DNA from: Halichondria panicea
Lineage: Eukaryota > Porifera > Demospongiae > Suberitida > Halichondriidae
DNA: 64,000 nt
Direction: 5' to 3'
Assembly (NCBI RefSeq): GCF_963675165.1
Contig: NC_087380.1
Span: 6,394,071-6,458,070 of the forward strand
Shown here: positions 34,126 to 45,688 of the stretch, in pieces
How the letters are laid out: each line of letters begins with the position of its first letter
Numbering within the stretch: the stretch's first letter is position 1
Translations under genes and position numbers: made by a program
Notes under the pieces: model-generated
The model's database searches: none
What the model was told of the DNA's origin: nothing
Seen by the model: the letters and a program-made list of their open reading frames with translations, nothing else

Positions 34126-34220
34126 TATTTCACATATTTTGACTCATGTTTACTATAATTATATAGTTGTAGTTTCTTCCTATTCCAATAATGAGTGATT
34201 ACTGTACGTATACAACTTAC

Positions 34221-34391
34221 CATTTCAGGTATATTCATCTGTTCCTGCCTTGATGAATGCCTTGAAAACAATCTTTGGTACCACCTTTTCCCCCGTGTAG
34301 ATGACTCACTACTCTCCTTAGTTACTCTTGTCACTGTGGGCTCAACTGTTTCCCCTGGTGATGGTGTAGTCTTGGGTTCAGCCTCTTCTCC
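34221..34391 (-). CDS. Alternative downstream exon of Death copy 5
   Basis: 171 nt, 57 codons, phase 0 at both ends. It begins right after the TAG stop of the tail-anchor exon, whose AG is its acceptor, and ends before GTAAGTTG. It encodes a Ser/Thr/Glu-rich stretch and the basic motif GKRWYQRLFSRHSSR, a duplicate of KKWYQRLFSW in the preceding exon. Confidence 0.5.
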
Positions 34392-36250
34392 CTATTTAAG
34401 AAGGCATACTAACCATAATAAAACGACAAATACACTGATATGTCCAGGTGCAGGTACTCTTTTACTCGTGCTATTATCTACACTCACTGCTCTTTGTGAT
34501 GTTCTCCAAGAAAATAATCGCTGATACCACTTTTTTTCGTGGCTTTCTTGGATTGTCTTTTCCCCTTTCTCTTCAGTATACTCTTGTCTGATCTTAGGTG
34601 GTGGTACTGGCTTGCTATGAGCAGGAGATGGACTTCTATCCTCTCTCTGAATGAGCAAAGCTAGTGAAAGTAATATACGAGTCACAATCTCAACATACCT
34701 CAAAGAGGACTTCACTTGTTGATCCATGAATTAATGACACCTTTAGCACAGAAGGAATTATTTGACTTAGTTGTGCAATTTGATCACTTCTGAGAGCCAT
34801 AATAGGTACAATCTCTAGACAAAAGAAAATAAGCTGAATGCAACCGGGCTCAATTGAATGCAAGTGTAAAGCATAGACTTGGATTTCAAATATCCTAGCA
34901 ATAGCAGCCTTTAGGTCACGATAAATTGCAAGAGAATCGGTGTCAAGCTTGAAGCAAAGTTTCATTCGAGTTTTACCATCATCCAATCGGCTGATCTTAC
35001 AAGGCTTTGCTTTCCATGTGTTGAGAAATTCTTTGAGCTCAGTGACATACGTAGCTAAATTATGTCGATCGCTGTCAGCTCCATAAGATTCAATCACGTC
35101 TTCTAGAATCTCAAAATCAAGGAATGACCAAAATGGAGAGACAATGACAAAAATTTCGTCAACACTATCAGCCCTTTTGAGATTTTCCTGCTGGTCAAGT
35201 AGCAGCATATTACTCTCACTCTTAATCACAGCACGGGACGTTCGATACGATGTGAGGAGGGCTACCAGGGACATCAATTCAACATTACACTTCTTTAGAG
35301 ATTCTCTCGTTGCTGTTTGCAGACGAATATACTTTCTCTCAATGGTTTTGATATCGCTTGTCAGTTGCTGTTTGTCATCCTCACCACTGTGCTTTCTTTT
35401 CCTCTTTTCACTGGGGACAGTTTCTATAGGGAAAAATTAATGTATCGTCTTTTTATACTTATAATACTTACCTGGAAAACTGTGTTCCAGCTCCAACTTC
35501 TCTGCTAGTTGATTTGCACCAACTAGAACTGATCGTAGAGCATCAATCAGTTGTTCCCATGTGGCTGCTGTTGCCCCCCGTAGCCAATCGAGCAGGACTG
35601 CCTCTAATCGATCAGATGGATTGATTTTCATCTGTTCAATTGCATCGAGTGTACCGGGAGTCAACCCCAGCTCCAGACCTATCGGCCGCCACTTGGCCCT
35701 CACTTCAAACAATGCTCCATATATAAGCTTTAAATCACCTGTCTCTAAGCCTAGGGTTGTTTCTGTAAACAAAATATACCATATTATGTTACCACCATAG
35801 ATTAGCTGGTGTATAATTTAAATTTAAGCGCCAACTCAGATTGAACACTATTATTAAAATGCATGCATTTGCTATGCTAGCCTCGATCGCAGGCCGCACT
35901 TCACTCAGGGAAGTGGGCCTGGTATCGATTGCTTGCGCATGCACTAAATATCCCCCGGTATCTGGGGACTTTGGATAACATCGTATATGCTCAGTAAAAT
36001 AATGACATCACAACGAACGGAAAAGCGTGCCAACTCAAAGTGTACATAATTACATGTATATAGATCTAGATCTCTATACAGGGCTAGGGGATAGTCTTGC
36101 AAGTGCGGCCCCTGCACTCACTGAGCAGGACTTCCAAGACTAACAGGGGGAAGGTAGATATCTCAAAACTTAATTAAGGTATAAAGAGATGGTCAAACCT
36201 TCTATCTCATCCCTGATCTTTTCAATCCTATCATCATTTATTGTGGCCAT
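34392..36250 (-). CDS. Death-domain protein, family copy 5 (tail-anchor form)
   Basis: Exons 36250-36199, 35762-35472, 35423-34699 and 34646-34392 sum to 1323 nt: an open 440-residue frame with GT-AG junctions and matching phases. Exon 2 is the Death domain (AKWRPIGLELGLTPGTLDAI, LEAVLLDWLR). Exon 3 holds a Lys/Glu-rich coiled-coil-like start and the conserved region with SFLDFEILEDVIESYGADSD and PGCIQLIFFCLEIV. Exon 4 has a Pro-rich linker, the basic KKWYQRLFSW motif and a terminal VFVVLLWLVCLLK. The Death exon is the most diverged of the intact copies (GATAATWEQ). It lies downstream of an XRRA1-exon copy and a SREK1-like fragment, as in the other units. Confidence 0.8.
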
Positions 36251-36364
36251 TGAATGTTGTGTTGCTCCGTTTCTGCAAGCTAGCCAACCGGGAATTCCAA
36301 AGGCTGCCCAGCCCATTACTTAACACATTGATGGCAAATTAACCACACAACCACATCATCAAAA

Positions 36365-36562
36365 TTACACAGTACTGTCTCTAAATCTAGAGCTGGTTCT
36401 AGCAGTGTTTCTAGGAGAGCTAGTAGTGAGTGTTTGGACATCTTTACTGAACTGCACTCTTTTGGGGGTTCCCAACGTCCGCCCCTGTCCCCTTCCCTCC
36501 TGTTCCACTGTGACCGTGGTACGCAGGGAGGAGGCCCCCACTCGATCATAGCATGTCTGCAA
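36365..36562 (-). pseudogene. Copy of the XRRA1 terminal exon, still open (copy 5)
   Basis: From acceptor AG at 36564-36563 the minus strand reads LQTCYDRVGASSLRTTVTVE through to TSSPRNTARTSSRFRDSTV and a stop. This is the same frame as the XRRA1 last exon at 41789-41601. It has no upstream XRRA1 exons, so it is a passenger fragment despite being open. Confidence 0.65.
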
Positions 36563-36740
36563 CTGAGAGAGGATATGGCCACAAATGCAACAAAACATGG
36601 TTTAATACATTTACATGGACTTGGGATAAACTGCATATCGAAAATGAATGTAATTTAAGTAATATTAAAGAAGTACATAATTTATGTGTAAAAAATATAT
36701 ATGACTCACTGAGATGTGGACTAGAAATGCATTACACTAT

Positions 36741-37045
<305 letters not shown>

Positions 37046-37065
37046 TACTGTACAATGTGGTGTAC

Positions 37066-37304
37066 CTTCATCATGTCTTTGGTGGCCCTCTGATGGTGAC
37101 TACAGGTACTTGCTCTGGCACCACGACACTGGCCTCAATGGCCATCATTGCCTCTTTGACCCTCTTTCATGGCCTATTCCACATCCCTCTTGGTCGTGGG
37201 GCCCTGAGGTGGTGCAGTGTGACCCATTGGTTTGCTAGCGCTGTTGGCCAGGGCAATGGCCGGGGCTGCCAGGAAGATCGCAACCGAACCATCAGGAATC
37301 TCAG
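37066..37304 (-). pseudogene. SREK1-like composite exon fragment D
   Basis: Same exon 3-exon 6 fusion as 3306-3067: FLAAPAIALANSASKPMGHT followed by PPQGPTTKRDVE. Here a deletion removes part of the QETKRDVDEAMKK segment and shifts the frame. It is preceded by the long CA tract on its 3' side. Confidence 0.6.
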
Positions 37305-37429
37305 CTGCAGGGAGTGTGCATGTACTGTGATTACAAGACACGCATGAAGACATTGAAAAAGTGAGTCCACTACATATGTAAGGAAAACCCAATTTTCGGC
37401 TCTATCAATGTAAGTAAACAAAACATTGA

Positions 37430-37545
37430 CAACCAGAATGCAACCGGACTCAATCGAATGCAAGTGCAAAGCATAGACTTGGACTTAGCAATAGCAATCT
37501 TTATTGAGCTCAGTGACATACTCAGCCAAATTATGTCGAATTTCC
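37430..37545 (-). pseudogene. Small Death-family exon 3 remnant
   Basis: The minus strand holds pieces encoding ALHLHSIESGCIL and a stretch matching the AEYVTELN region, brought together by an internal deletion. It is surrounded by unrelated sequence. Confidence 0.55.
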
Positions 37546-38301
37546 ATCTCCCGGACCCTCCGCCGCGTGGGGGCTTTGCCCCCCATTCATTTTTCTGCCC
37601 CTCACCTAAAACATCTTCTTACGGCCCTGTTACTCTGTGCTTTGCTCCCACTGACTGTTTGGCTACAGACCATGTAAATAACATGCAGTTGCTTCAAGTC
37701 AAGCCATCAGATAGGCTTCTGTTTCCATTCAGCTCCTCTCCTATAATGACTGTGCGGAATTCAATTCTGTCAACAAATGCAATCAACAATAATAACGGAA
37801 CATTATACATAACTATACCTCTTCACCTCTTCTAATAGTTTTGGCAAAACAGCATTAGCACAGCGCAGTTGGCTCAGGTATTGCCCGGCTCGGATTTTGT
37901 CCCAGCTAGAAATGCCCTTGCGCAAATCGAAATTGTACCCTATTGCCTAGCCGAAACGCGGCCAATACTGGCACAGATGCCCCTCCATAACACACAACCA
38001 TAATAATTATTAGCAAGCATGCATGCACGTTCACATCGCATTTAATCTCAAAATGGGAAGACTAGATCTAGAAGTGTGCGCGCTTATTTCCCAGGAAATA
38101 TACAATGCATCTGACATCAGCACATGTAGAAAACATAAGCCCACGTGATCGAGTTTCCATCCCCCTCCCTCCACTACCTATGACTCACAGCCTCATTAAT
38201 TGAATAGTGATGACGCAATTTAAGACAAATGCGGTTCCACATATACTACAGGAGTTCAACACTTTTGTATAATTATAATAGGAGAATGCAATGCTACAAA
38301 G
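37546..38301. other. Intergenic region, no gene recognised
   Basis: It contains a short GC-rich palindrome (GTGGGGGCTTTGCCCCCCAT) near 37567 and otherwise AT-rich sequence. I see nothing else supportable. Confidence 0.4.
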
Positions 38302-41300
38302 TCAATCATTTGCATATAGGATACGGTGATCTAAAGAGCTAAAAGTGTTAGCAACAATAGTACAATGACAAGCATTGGCTTTGTCGACTGAGAAATTCTG
38401 TAACTTTTTGAAAACTTCGTGAGCTTGAATCATCTTGTACGTTCTCTTGCTATCGACAGCTCCAATGCGAACACCTGTTCCAACTCCAGCACCACGGCCC
38501 CTCATACCAAGACCACCTAGAATTGCGCCAACAATTCCGCCCACAATCGCACCCGCTACAGGGACAACGGAACCAATCAAAGCCCCTCCAATTATTCCTC
38601 CAGCAAATCCTGAGGCAGTGCCAGCCAAAGGGATAGCCAAAGCGACAACACCACCTCCAGCTACAGGGGCAAGGGAACCAGCCAAAGTTGTCCCTCCAGC
38701 AATGCCAGCAACAGCGCCTCCAGCAATCCCTGTGGCAGTGCCAACAGCTGAAGCACCAATCACAAGTGGTTTACTACCGTATACACGAACCAGACAGTCG
38801 GCTTGAACAGTTAGATACAAAATGTGAGTCGAGATATTTTGCTTGTGTTTCCTTTGGGCGTTAGGTGGAATAGGTCTTGGTTGCTCATCAAGCTGTTCAT
38901 TTGCAGTGAAATGGACACTACCTTCGATTGCACCAGTTAGCGGTTGTTGAGCTAAGTTTAAATGTGCGCTTGCATTAGCAGAGGGGTTGCCTGGAAACAA
39001 GTATTCTCGTTCTGTACGATTGGTCTCAACGAGTTGTTGACCCCCGAGTACACATGATGGGGCGACAGGTTCAATTCTTGTCACACTAATAGCATCGAGG
39101 AATGTCTGCAAGTCAACTCTGTCAATGTGAGATGACTCATTAAACTTTTCTTTGGCTACAGCTTCGACAGCAGCCTGCACTTTCTTTCTGATTTCAGTTG
39201 TAATCTCATTTTCAGCCATTTTGTTCTATATAATACATGTATAGCATGAAAGTCTATATAAATATATAAATAAGGAAAAAGGCGGGAAAATAATATACGA
39301 GTCACAATCTCAACATACCTCAAAGATGATTTCACTTGTTGATCCATGAATTAATGACACCTTTAGCACAGAAGGAATTATTTGTGCAATTTGATCACAC
39401 TGGTGAAATGATAATTGTACTATCCCTAGAAAGAAAAAAATAAGCTGAATGGAACCATCCTCGATTGAATGCAAGTGTAAAGTGTAGACAGGCACTTTAA
39501 GAATCCTAGCAATAGCAGCCTTTAGGTCACGATAAATTGCAAGAGATTCAGCGTCAAGCTTGAAGCAAAATTTGACTCTTTTTTTATCATCGTCCAATCG
39601 GCTGTTCTTGCAAGGCTCTACTTTCCATGTGTTGAGAAATTCTCTGAGCTCAATGAAATACGTAGCCAAATCACTTTGATCACTTTCAGCTCCAAACTTA
39701 TTAATCACGTCTTCTAGAATCTCAAAGTCAAGGAATGACCAAAATGGAGAGACGATGACAAAGACTTCGTCAACACTAGCAGCCCTTCTGAGCTCTTCCT
39801 GCTGGTGGGCAAGCAGCATGTTACTCTCACTCTCAATCACAGCACGGGACGATCGATACGATGTGAGGAGGGCTACCAGGGAAAGCAAGTCAACAGTGTC
39901 ACTCTTCTTCAAAGATTCTCTCGTTGCTGTTTGCAGGTTAGTAAACTTCTTCTCAATGGTTTTGATATCATTTGTCAGTTGCTGTTCATCATCGCTTCTA
40001 TACTTCCTTTTCTCCCTGTGGCCAGTTTCTATGAGGGGGAGGATTAATTAAGTGCCAGTGGTAAACACAATGTACAAAACCTTTGCGAAAATTTCGCAAC
40101 AGTTTTAATGGTCTATGCCCCACAGTCAATTGAAGCAATCGGGGAGTTAACATTAATAGCTCTATCGGTATAATTATATAAATATAAAAATTACCTGGAG
40201 GACAGTACTTCAGCTCCAACTTCTCTGCTAGTTGAATTTCACCGACCAGAGCTGACCGTAGAGCATCAATCACTTGTTTCCATGAGGCTCCTCTTGTCAC
40301 CCGTAGCCAATCAAGCAGGACCGCCTCTAATCGATTGGACGTTTTGCTTTTCTCCTGTTCGATTGCCTCCAGGGTACCTGGAGTCAAACTCAGCTCCAGA
40401 CCTATCGGCCGCCACTTAGCCCTCACTTCAAACAATGCTCCATATATAAGCTGTAAATCACTTGTGCCTAAACCTAGGTTCGTTCCTGTACACAAAAACA
40501 GACTATGTCATACCATAGATAAACGAAAGAAAGGGATAGGCAACGCCCAGCACTTCCGTTGGATGAGGCTAGTTGCGTAAAAAGGGGTGTGTAATGAGCA
40601 AAAAGGGGTGTGTGCACTCAAAATGTCAGTAAAGATTTTATAGCAAGCTGTGCTCTTGAGGACCAGATACACTTAGACATAGGCTATTCATCTTTTAGAG
40701 CAAAGTGATGAAGAAGTGAGCTCCAAAGGGGGTGTCAGTACTCTCTACAAACCATAACAGGTATGTTCCCAAGTCCTTCAAATGCCATCTCTTCGATCAC
40801 ACAATACAGATAAAGATGCTTGTGTTCCACTTTCTAATACCTAAGCTGTGTCTTAGAGCACTTCAAACTAGATTACCATGTACAGTAAGAGCAGGAGAGC
40901 TAGGTACGCAAACTTTCTGGACACTTCGGACAAACGTTTCATGGTGCTGCCACTACTTCACTACATTATGAGCTGGCAAATATGCTTTGTTCCATGTAGT
41001 TATAAACACTCTGTGAAACGTACATGTTATTTCATATTGGAAAAGGTACGTGTTATTTCACACAAATCAAGCTGAATAAAAGAAAGCTCGGCACTAACAT
41101 AGCAGCTGTAGCTATCAGTAGTGCTGGGTGTATGTGTGCATGATGCCTGGTTGCTTTAAATTTCTCTTTTAGGCCCCCTACGAGAAAACTAAGCAGATAT
41201 AGGGATCATTGTGTACTTTCTTGAGCGCAACTCGCCTCCAACCAGAGGGTGTGACGCCACACACTGCATTTACCTAGCATCACGTGGGGCGTTGCCTATC

Positions 41301-41510
41301 CCTTTCTTTCGTTTATCTATGGTCATACGTAGTGTGACATGTGAGGGTAAAACCAGTCCACATAGTCTAGAGCTAGCTATAATTATAGTCTACTATACTC
41401 TCATGGTTTAACTTAGCTAGACAGATACAATTTACATGTCAATCTAAATAAATGGTCCAACCTTCTATCTCATCCCTGATTACTTCAATCCTAGCATCTT
41501 TTGAGGCCAT
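38302..41510 (-). CDS. Death-domain / glycine-zipper-like fusion protein, family copy 6
   Basis: Exons 41510-41462, 40485-40195 (Death domain), 40028-39319 (conserved region) and 39225-38302 sum to 1974 nt, an open 657-residue frame. The last exon is new. It follows a 93-nt intron whose first ~39 nt match intron 3 of the sister genes, then diverges. It encodes a 307-residue segment with an acidic N-part (residues 1-100), then about 100 residues of Gly/Ala repeats with GxxxG spacing (AGGAVAGIAGGTTLAGS, AGGIIGGALIGSVVP, GGIVGAILGGLGMRG) and a 50-residue hydrophilic end. Such runs pack membrane helices. The exon also begins with ATG (39219), so a separate 305-residue gene is possible. I do not recognise its family. 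Confidence 0.7.
40513..41322. mobile_element. TIR DNA transposon, 0.81 kb
   Basis: CCATAGATAAACGAAAGAAA and its inverse bound the element, followed inward by GGGATAGGCAACGCC on both sides. The target-site duplication is TCATA. Death copy 2 keeps the empty site, CCATGTCATACGTAGTG, at about 9764. Sits in intron 1 of Death copy 6. Same family as 17505-18763 and 32854-33410. No transposase frame. Confidence 0.85.
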
Positions 41511-41600
41511 GATTCATTTCCGAATGCAATACTAGATCTATGATGCAGCTGGGATTCCCCCTCAGGCTGCCCAAATAAACAACACAACCACATCTCAAAA

Positions 41601-44470
41601 TTACACAATAGATCTAGAGCTGGTTCTAGCAGTGTTTCTAGGAGAGCTAGTAGTGAGTGTTTGTACATCTCTACTGAACTGCACCCTCCTGGGGGTACCC
41701 AACCTCTGCCCCTGTCCCCTCCCCTCTTGGTCCACTGTGACCGTGGTACGCAGGGAGGAGGCCCTCACTCGATCATAGCATGTCTGCAACTGGGGGAGGA
41801 AAGGGATCGTAAAATACGCTCATGAATTTCACCAGCAGTACTGCTGTAATTATAGGCACATCTCTACACCCTAACACACACACAACCACTCCTCACCGTC
41901 CTTGACCAGCTATATACTACTCTCCTCACCTCTGCCAGTAACTTCTTGCTCTCCCTCTGCAATTGAGAGATGCTCCTCTTCTTTGGAGAAGGTTTGAGGG
42001 CCACTGAGAGGTTCGTCTCTATTGTGGTGGCCTGACTGCGAATATCCTCCAATACCCCACGGATCTCCCTCACTTTGCCGTGGGTCTTGGATTGGGGGAG
42101 GGGCTCCAATGGGAGTGTCTGTAGGGGGAGGGGGAGGGTAGGTAGTAGCAAATTATGATTAGCCCAATGAAGCATTAAAAATCATGCACGGAACGAGCGG
42201 CTAACAGAAGTACCGTATAGCTGGTAATTTCCAGGGGGGAATATTCGTGGTTTTTGTGGTTGGAGCTCAGACCACAAATACTGTACCCACGAATGAAGCG
42301 ACTTTGCCTACCTTTAGCTGCAGTGCAAGCTCCAACCATGCACGAAAATATTATCTGCGAAGTGACTAAATATTGCTCAACCACGAATGTTTGTCCTCCG
42401 AAAATTACCCGCTATACGACGAGCTAGCTATTGCTAACCCAAGGACATATAATTATTTGTACATAAAGCATGTGACAGACTGTATTAAAAAGAAAAAATG
42501 CTACATGATATAAAAATGGCTTCGCCATTGGTATAGTCCGTACACACCTTTTTCTTGAGGTAGTTCCCCGTGAGCTGAGAGACAGTTGATGAGGAGGATA
42601 GACTACTGGGGGCTGGTGGCTTGCTATTCAGAGTTCGGGGGTGCTTCAGGGCATAGCTCAGGGCACGCACACAACCATTGATGTCTAGAGGAGGGGAGAG
42701 AGTAATGAATATTTAAGGCAAGATACTGTACGTATAGTACAGTGGAACCTCCATAAAACGGACACCATTGGGGAACAGCCTTTTGGCCGTTATAGAGAGG
42801 TGGTCTTCCTTGGGAGGTTCCGATTGCCAGCTATGTATGCTCTATGAGTCATTTCTTGCTGCAAATGAATCTTGGAGCTTTGCTAACTGCTTCTTTAGCT
42901 CATACAAGCTTTGAAAAGGCTGTAGAGACAGCTACTACTAGGTTTTCATGATTGTGTAGCTATCTCAGCAATAATTTTCTGCTAATTCTGGGTGTGGCTG
43001 TTCGTTCTGGGAGGTTATTTTCCATTGCTAAAGCTGGTGGACTAGAAAGCTGCTCGTTGTACGGAGTAGAGAGGTGGTCGCTCCTAAGAGGTTGCTTTAC
43101 ATTGAAGTCATTGTAGTTTCAATCCGGACCTGAGCTCTTGGCCGTTATATAGCGTGTGGTTGCTCTTCGGAGGTGGTGGTTAATGGAGGTTCCACTGTAG
43201 TATGGGATATGCTCAGGTTGCAATAATTGACTGTCGGTACTGTAATTATAGTACACATACACTAAGTGTACACAACGTTAACTCAGACACTTGATACTCA
43301 CCACTGGGTATCTTGGTGTGAGGATCATCATAAACATCCAACAGGATCTCGTAGCCCTTGTACCGATCAGGGACGTCTTTGTACTTCTCCTTAACTTCCC
43401 TCAGTCTGGCCTCGAAGTCATCCTTCACTGAGTTAGTGGGAGCTGCCAGGCCTTCATTGGGTCGGGAGGAGGAGGGGTCTGGTTCTTCACCAACCACCTG
43501 GGCAGGAAATGACACGTGTAGAACTTTAGAAAGCGACTGAAAATGTGTTAGTTTGTAAAATAGATGTAAGCACAACACACAGTTATAGTTAAGTACACAG
43601 TACTTGCATCAACTGTTTCCTTTTTGCATGAAATTATACAATCGAAGCTTAAGTGTTAGTTCTCAAAACAGCTTTGGTTTGAGCAAGGCTTTGGTAGAAT
43701 TACCAATTACCTGAGTCATAAAGACTCCTTGTTGTTCACTCTCCTCGCTGTCCAGCAATGAGCCCAGTGAGTTGCTGGATTCAGGCGAATAAGAACGAAT
43801 AGAGGAGTGGGTCTGGCTGACTGAAGGGGTGTAGCCAATGGCCTTGAGGTCTAGAGGAGGTGGTTCAATAGCAGGCAGGGGACACCTGGGGATGGGTGGA
43901 GGGGGCAGGGAGGACACCTGCAGTGGGTAGGGGGTCATTAGTGTGCGTACACCGTGTACTGTGCAGATAATGTGGGATGCTTTTGTGTGTTATGTTTGCA
44001 CTTGTATGTAACACAAAATATTGTACCTTCTTGAATTCCATGGCTTTGCTCCCAATGTGATGCTTGTGTGTCGATGACGGTTTTTTCCTGCAAAAAATGT
44101 ATCGCTGTGTAATGTCATGAATAGAAAATGCAACAACTCCATTTGAGACGTGTCTTACCTCACCACTTTAATTCCACACTGATTTACTAACCTCCCCTGC
44201 AACAGTGGGTGCAAGCCTGTATAGGAGGTACATTCATCAACATTAGATAAACAGTACACATGTAGTATACAGATCACCCTCACCTTTGTGTGCTGCTGTG
44301 AAGGGGTTTTCATAGATTAGCAGTTTCTTAAACATGGGCCACGACTCACAAGCCAGCACTCCCTCAGCCGACAATATCTGAACGGTGTAATTAACAGTAG
44401 TGCAGCCTTGTAGAACAATACAGTGTGAGTACAAATAGTGCACACACACGCACGTGCGCGCGCGCGCACG

Positions 44471-44524
<54 letters not shown>

Positions 44525-45612
44525 GCATAAAAACAACGCAATGTAGATATGGAAATTATTCGATTAGCTTAATTACCAGATTGTTGACAAGGCTGAGTGT
44601 GTCCAGCTCAGGGAAGGGGGCCACGGACATAGCGTCAGGTTGACTGTGCTCTCTGCCTGGTGATACTTGATTTAAAGTTAGATGGTGATGTGGGCCTACA
44701 TCTTGTGGAGTATTGTTCAAAACTGTATCATTAGTTTGTAATAAAGAATCGTCCTTTGAACTAGTGAATTCTTGTTTTGATTGTTGAGTCGATTCATCAA
44801 TAATAGGTATAGGTGAATGTGTGTCATTTTGTAAATTTTGAGAGTTGGTAGCAATTACAATTTCAGAGCTATTCAAATCTTCAGTTCTCTGACCGTCCGT
44901 CAAAATAAGCTCAGGCTGTAACTTTTGTTCCCCAGTCACCGTCTCAGTATCAGTACTAGGCTTATCTTTATCAGTCCCTTCGTCCGAGACCCCGGGTGAT
45001 ATTTCCTGGTTTGTATTATCATTATTGGCATCCATAGTCATGCGTTGATTGCTGGTTGAAATGGTGGGAGTGACGTAGCTGTCCTGTTGTGTTTCAGGTG
45101 GTGGTGTCTCAGGTGGTGTGTAGACTGGCTGTGGTTGTTTCATTTGGCTGGACCCCAACAGTTTCAGTTGAGGGATGGAGTAGAACTCATTGTTGTCCAG
45201 ATTCAGATACTTCAATCTAGTGGGAAGAATGTGTACAGTAACAGCAGGCTGTATGAGTACTGTGTATAGAAGGCTTAGTCATACTATTGATAGCTAAATG
45301 CACAAAGTAGGAAAACTTACTTTCTCAGTCCAGCGAGAGTGGCAAATGAGCTCTGGTCAGACAGTTTGTTATCATCCAGCCAGAGCTTCTCCAGAGCAGG
45401 GAACCTTATACTGTACCCATTATCACTGCATGCGGGGAGATTATGTTTGAATGTTAATAGAGTGCAGGTACACAGCATTTGATGAGTACCTGTGACTGTA
45501 TGGTCTTGTCATTTCCACTGGGAGAGCCACCAAATTATTACCTGTGAGACAACAACACATTTTCAACAATTTCAATTTTTGAACCTAACAAAAAGATCAC
45601 TCGTACAGAATG

Positions 45613-45688
<76 letters not shown>

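Noticed and set aside
37546-38300. tRNA or small RNA genes
   Set aside because: I looked for cloverleaf or box A/B patterns here and elsewhere and found nothing convincing by eye.
38435-38806. Plus-strand Pro/Ala-rich open frame
   Set aside because: It is the antisense of the Gly/Ala-rich exon of Death copy 6; the minus frame is longer and fits the splice phases.
44159-44216. A 13-nt intron within XRRA1 exon 8 (GTTAGTAAATCAG)
   Set aside because: Far too short for an intron, and the other frame reads straight through and matches XRRA1 (GRLVNQCGIKVVR).
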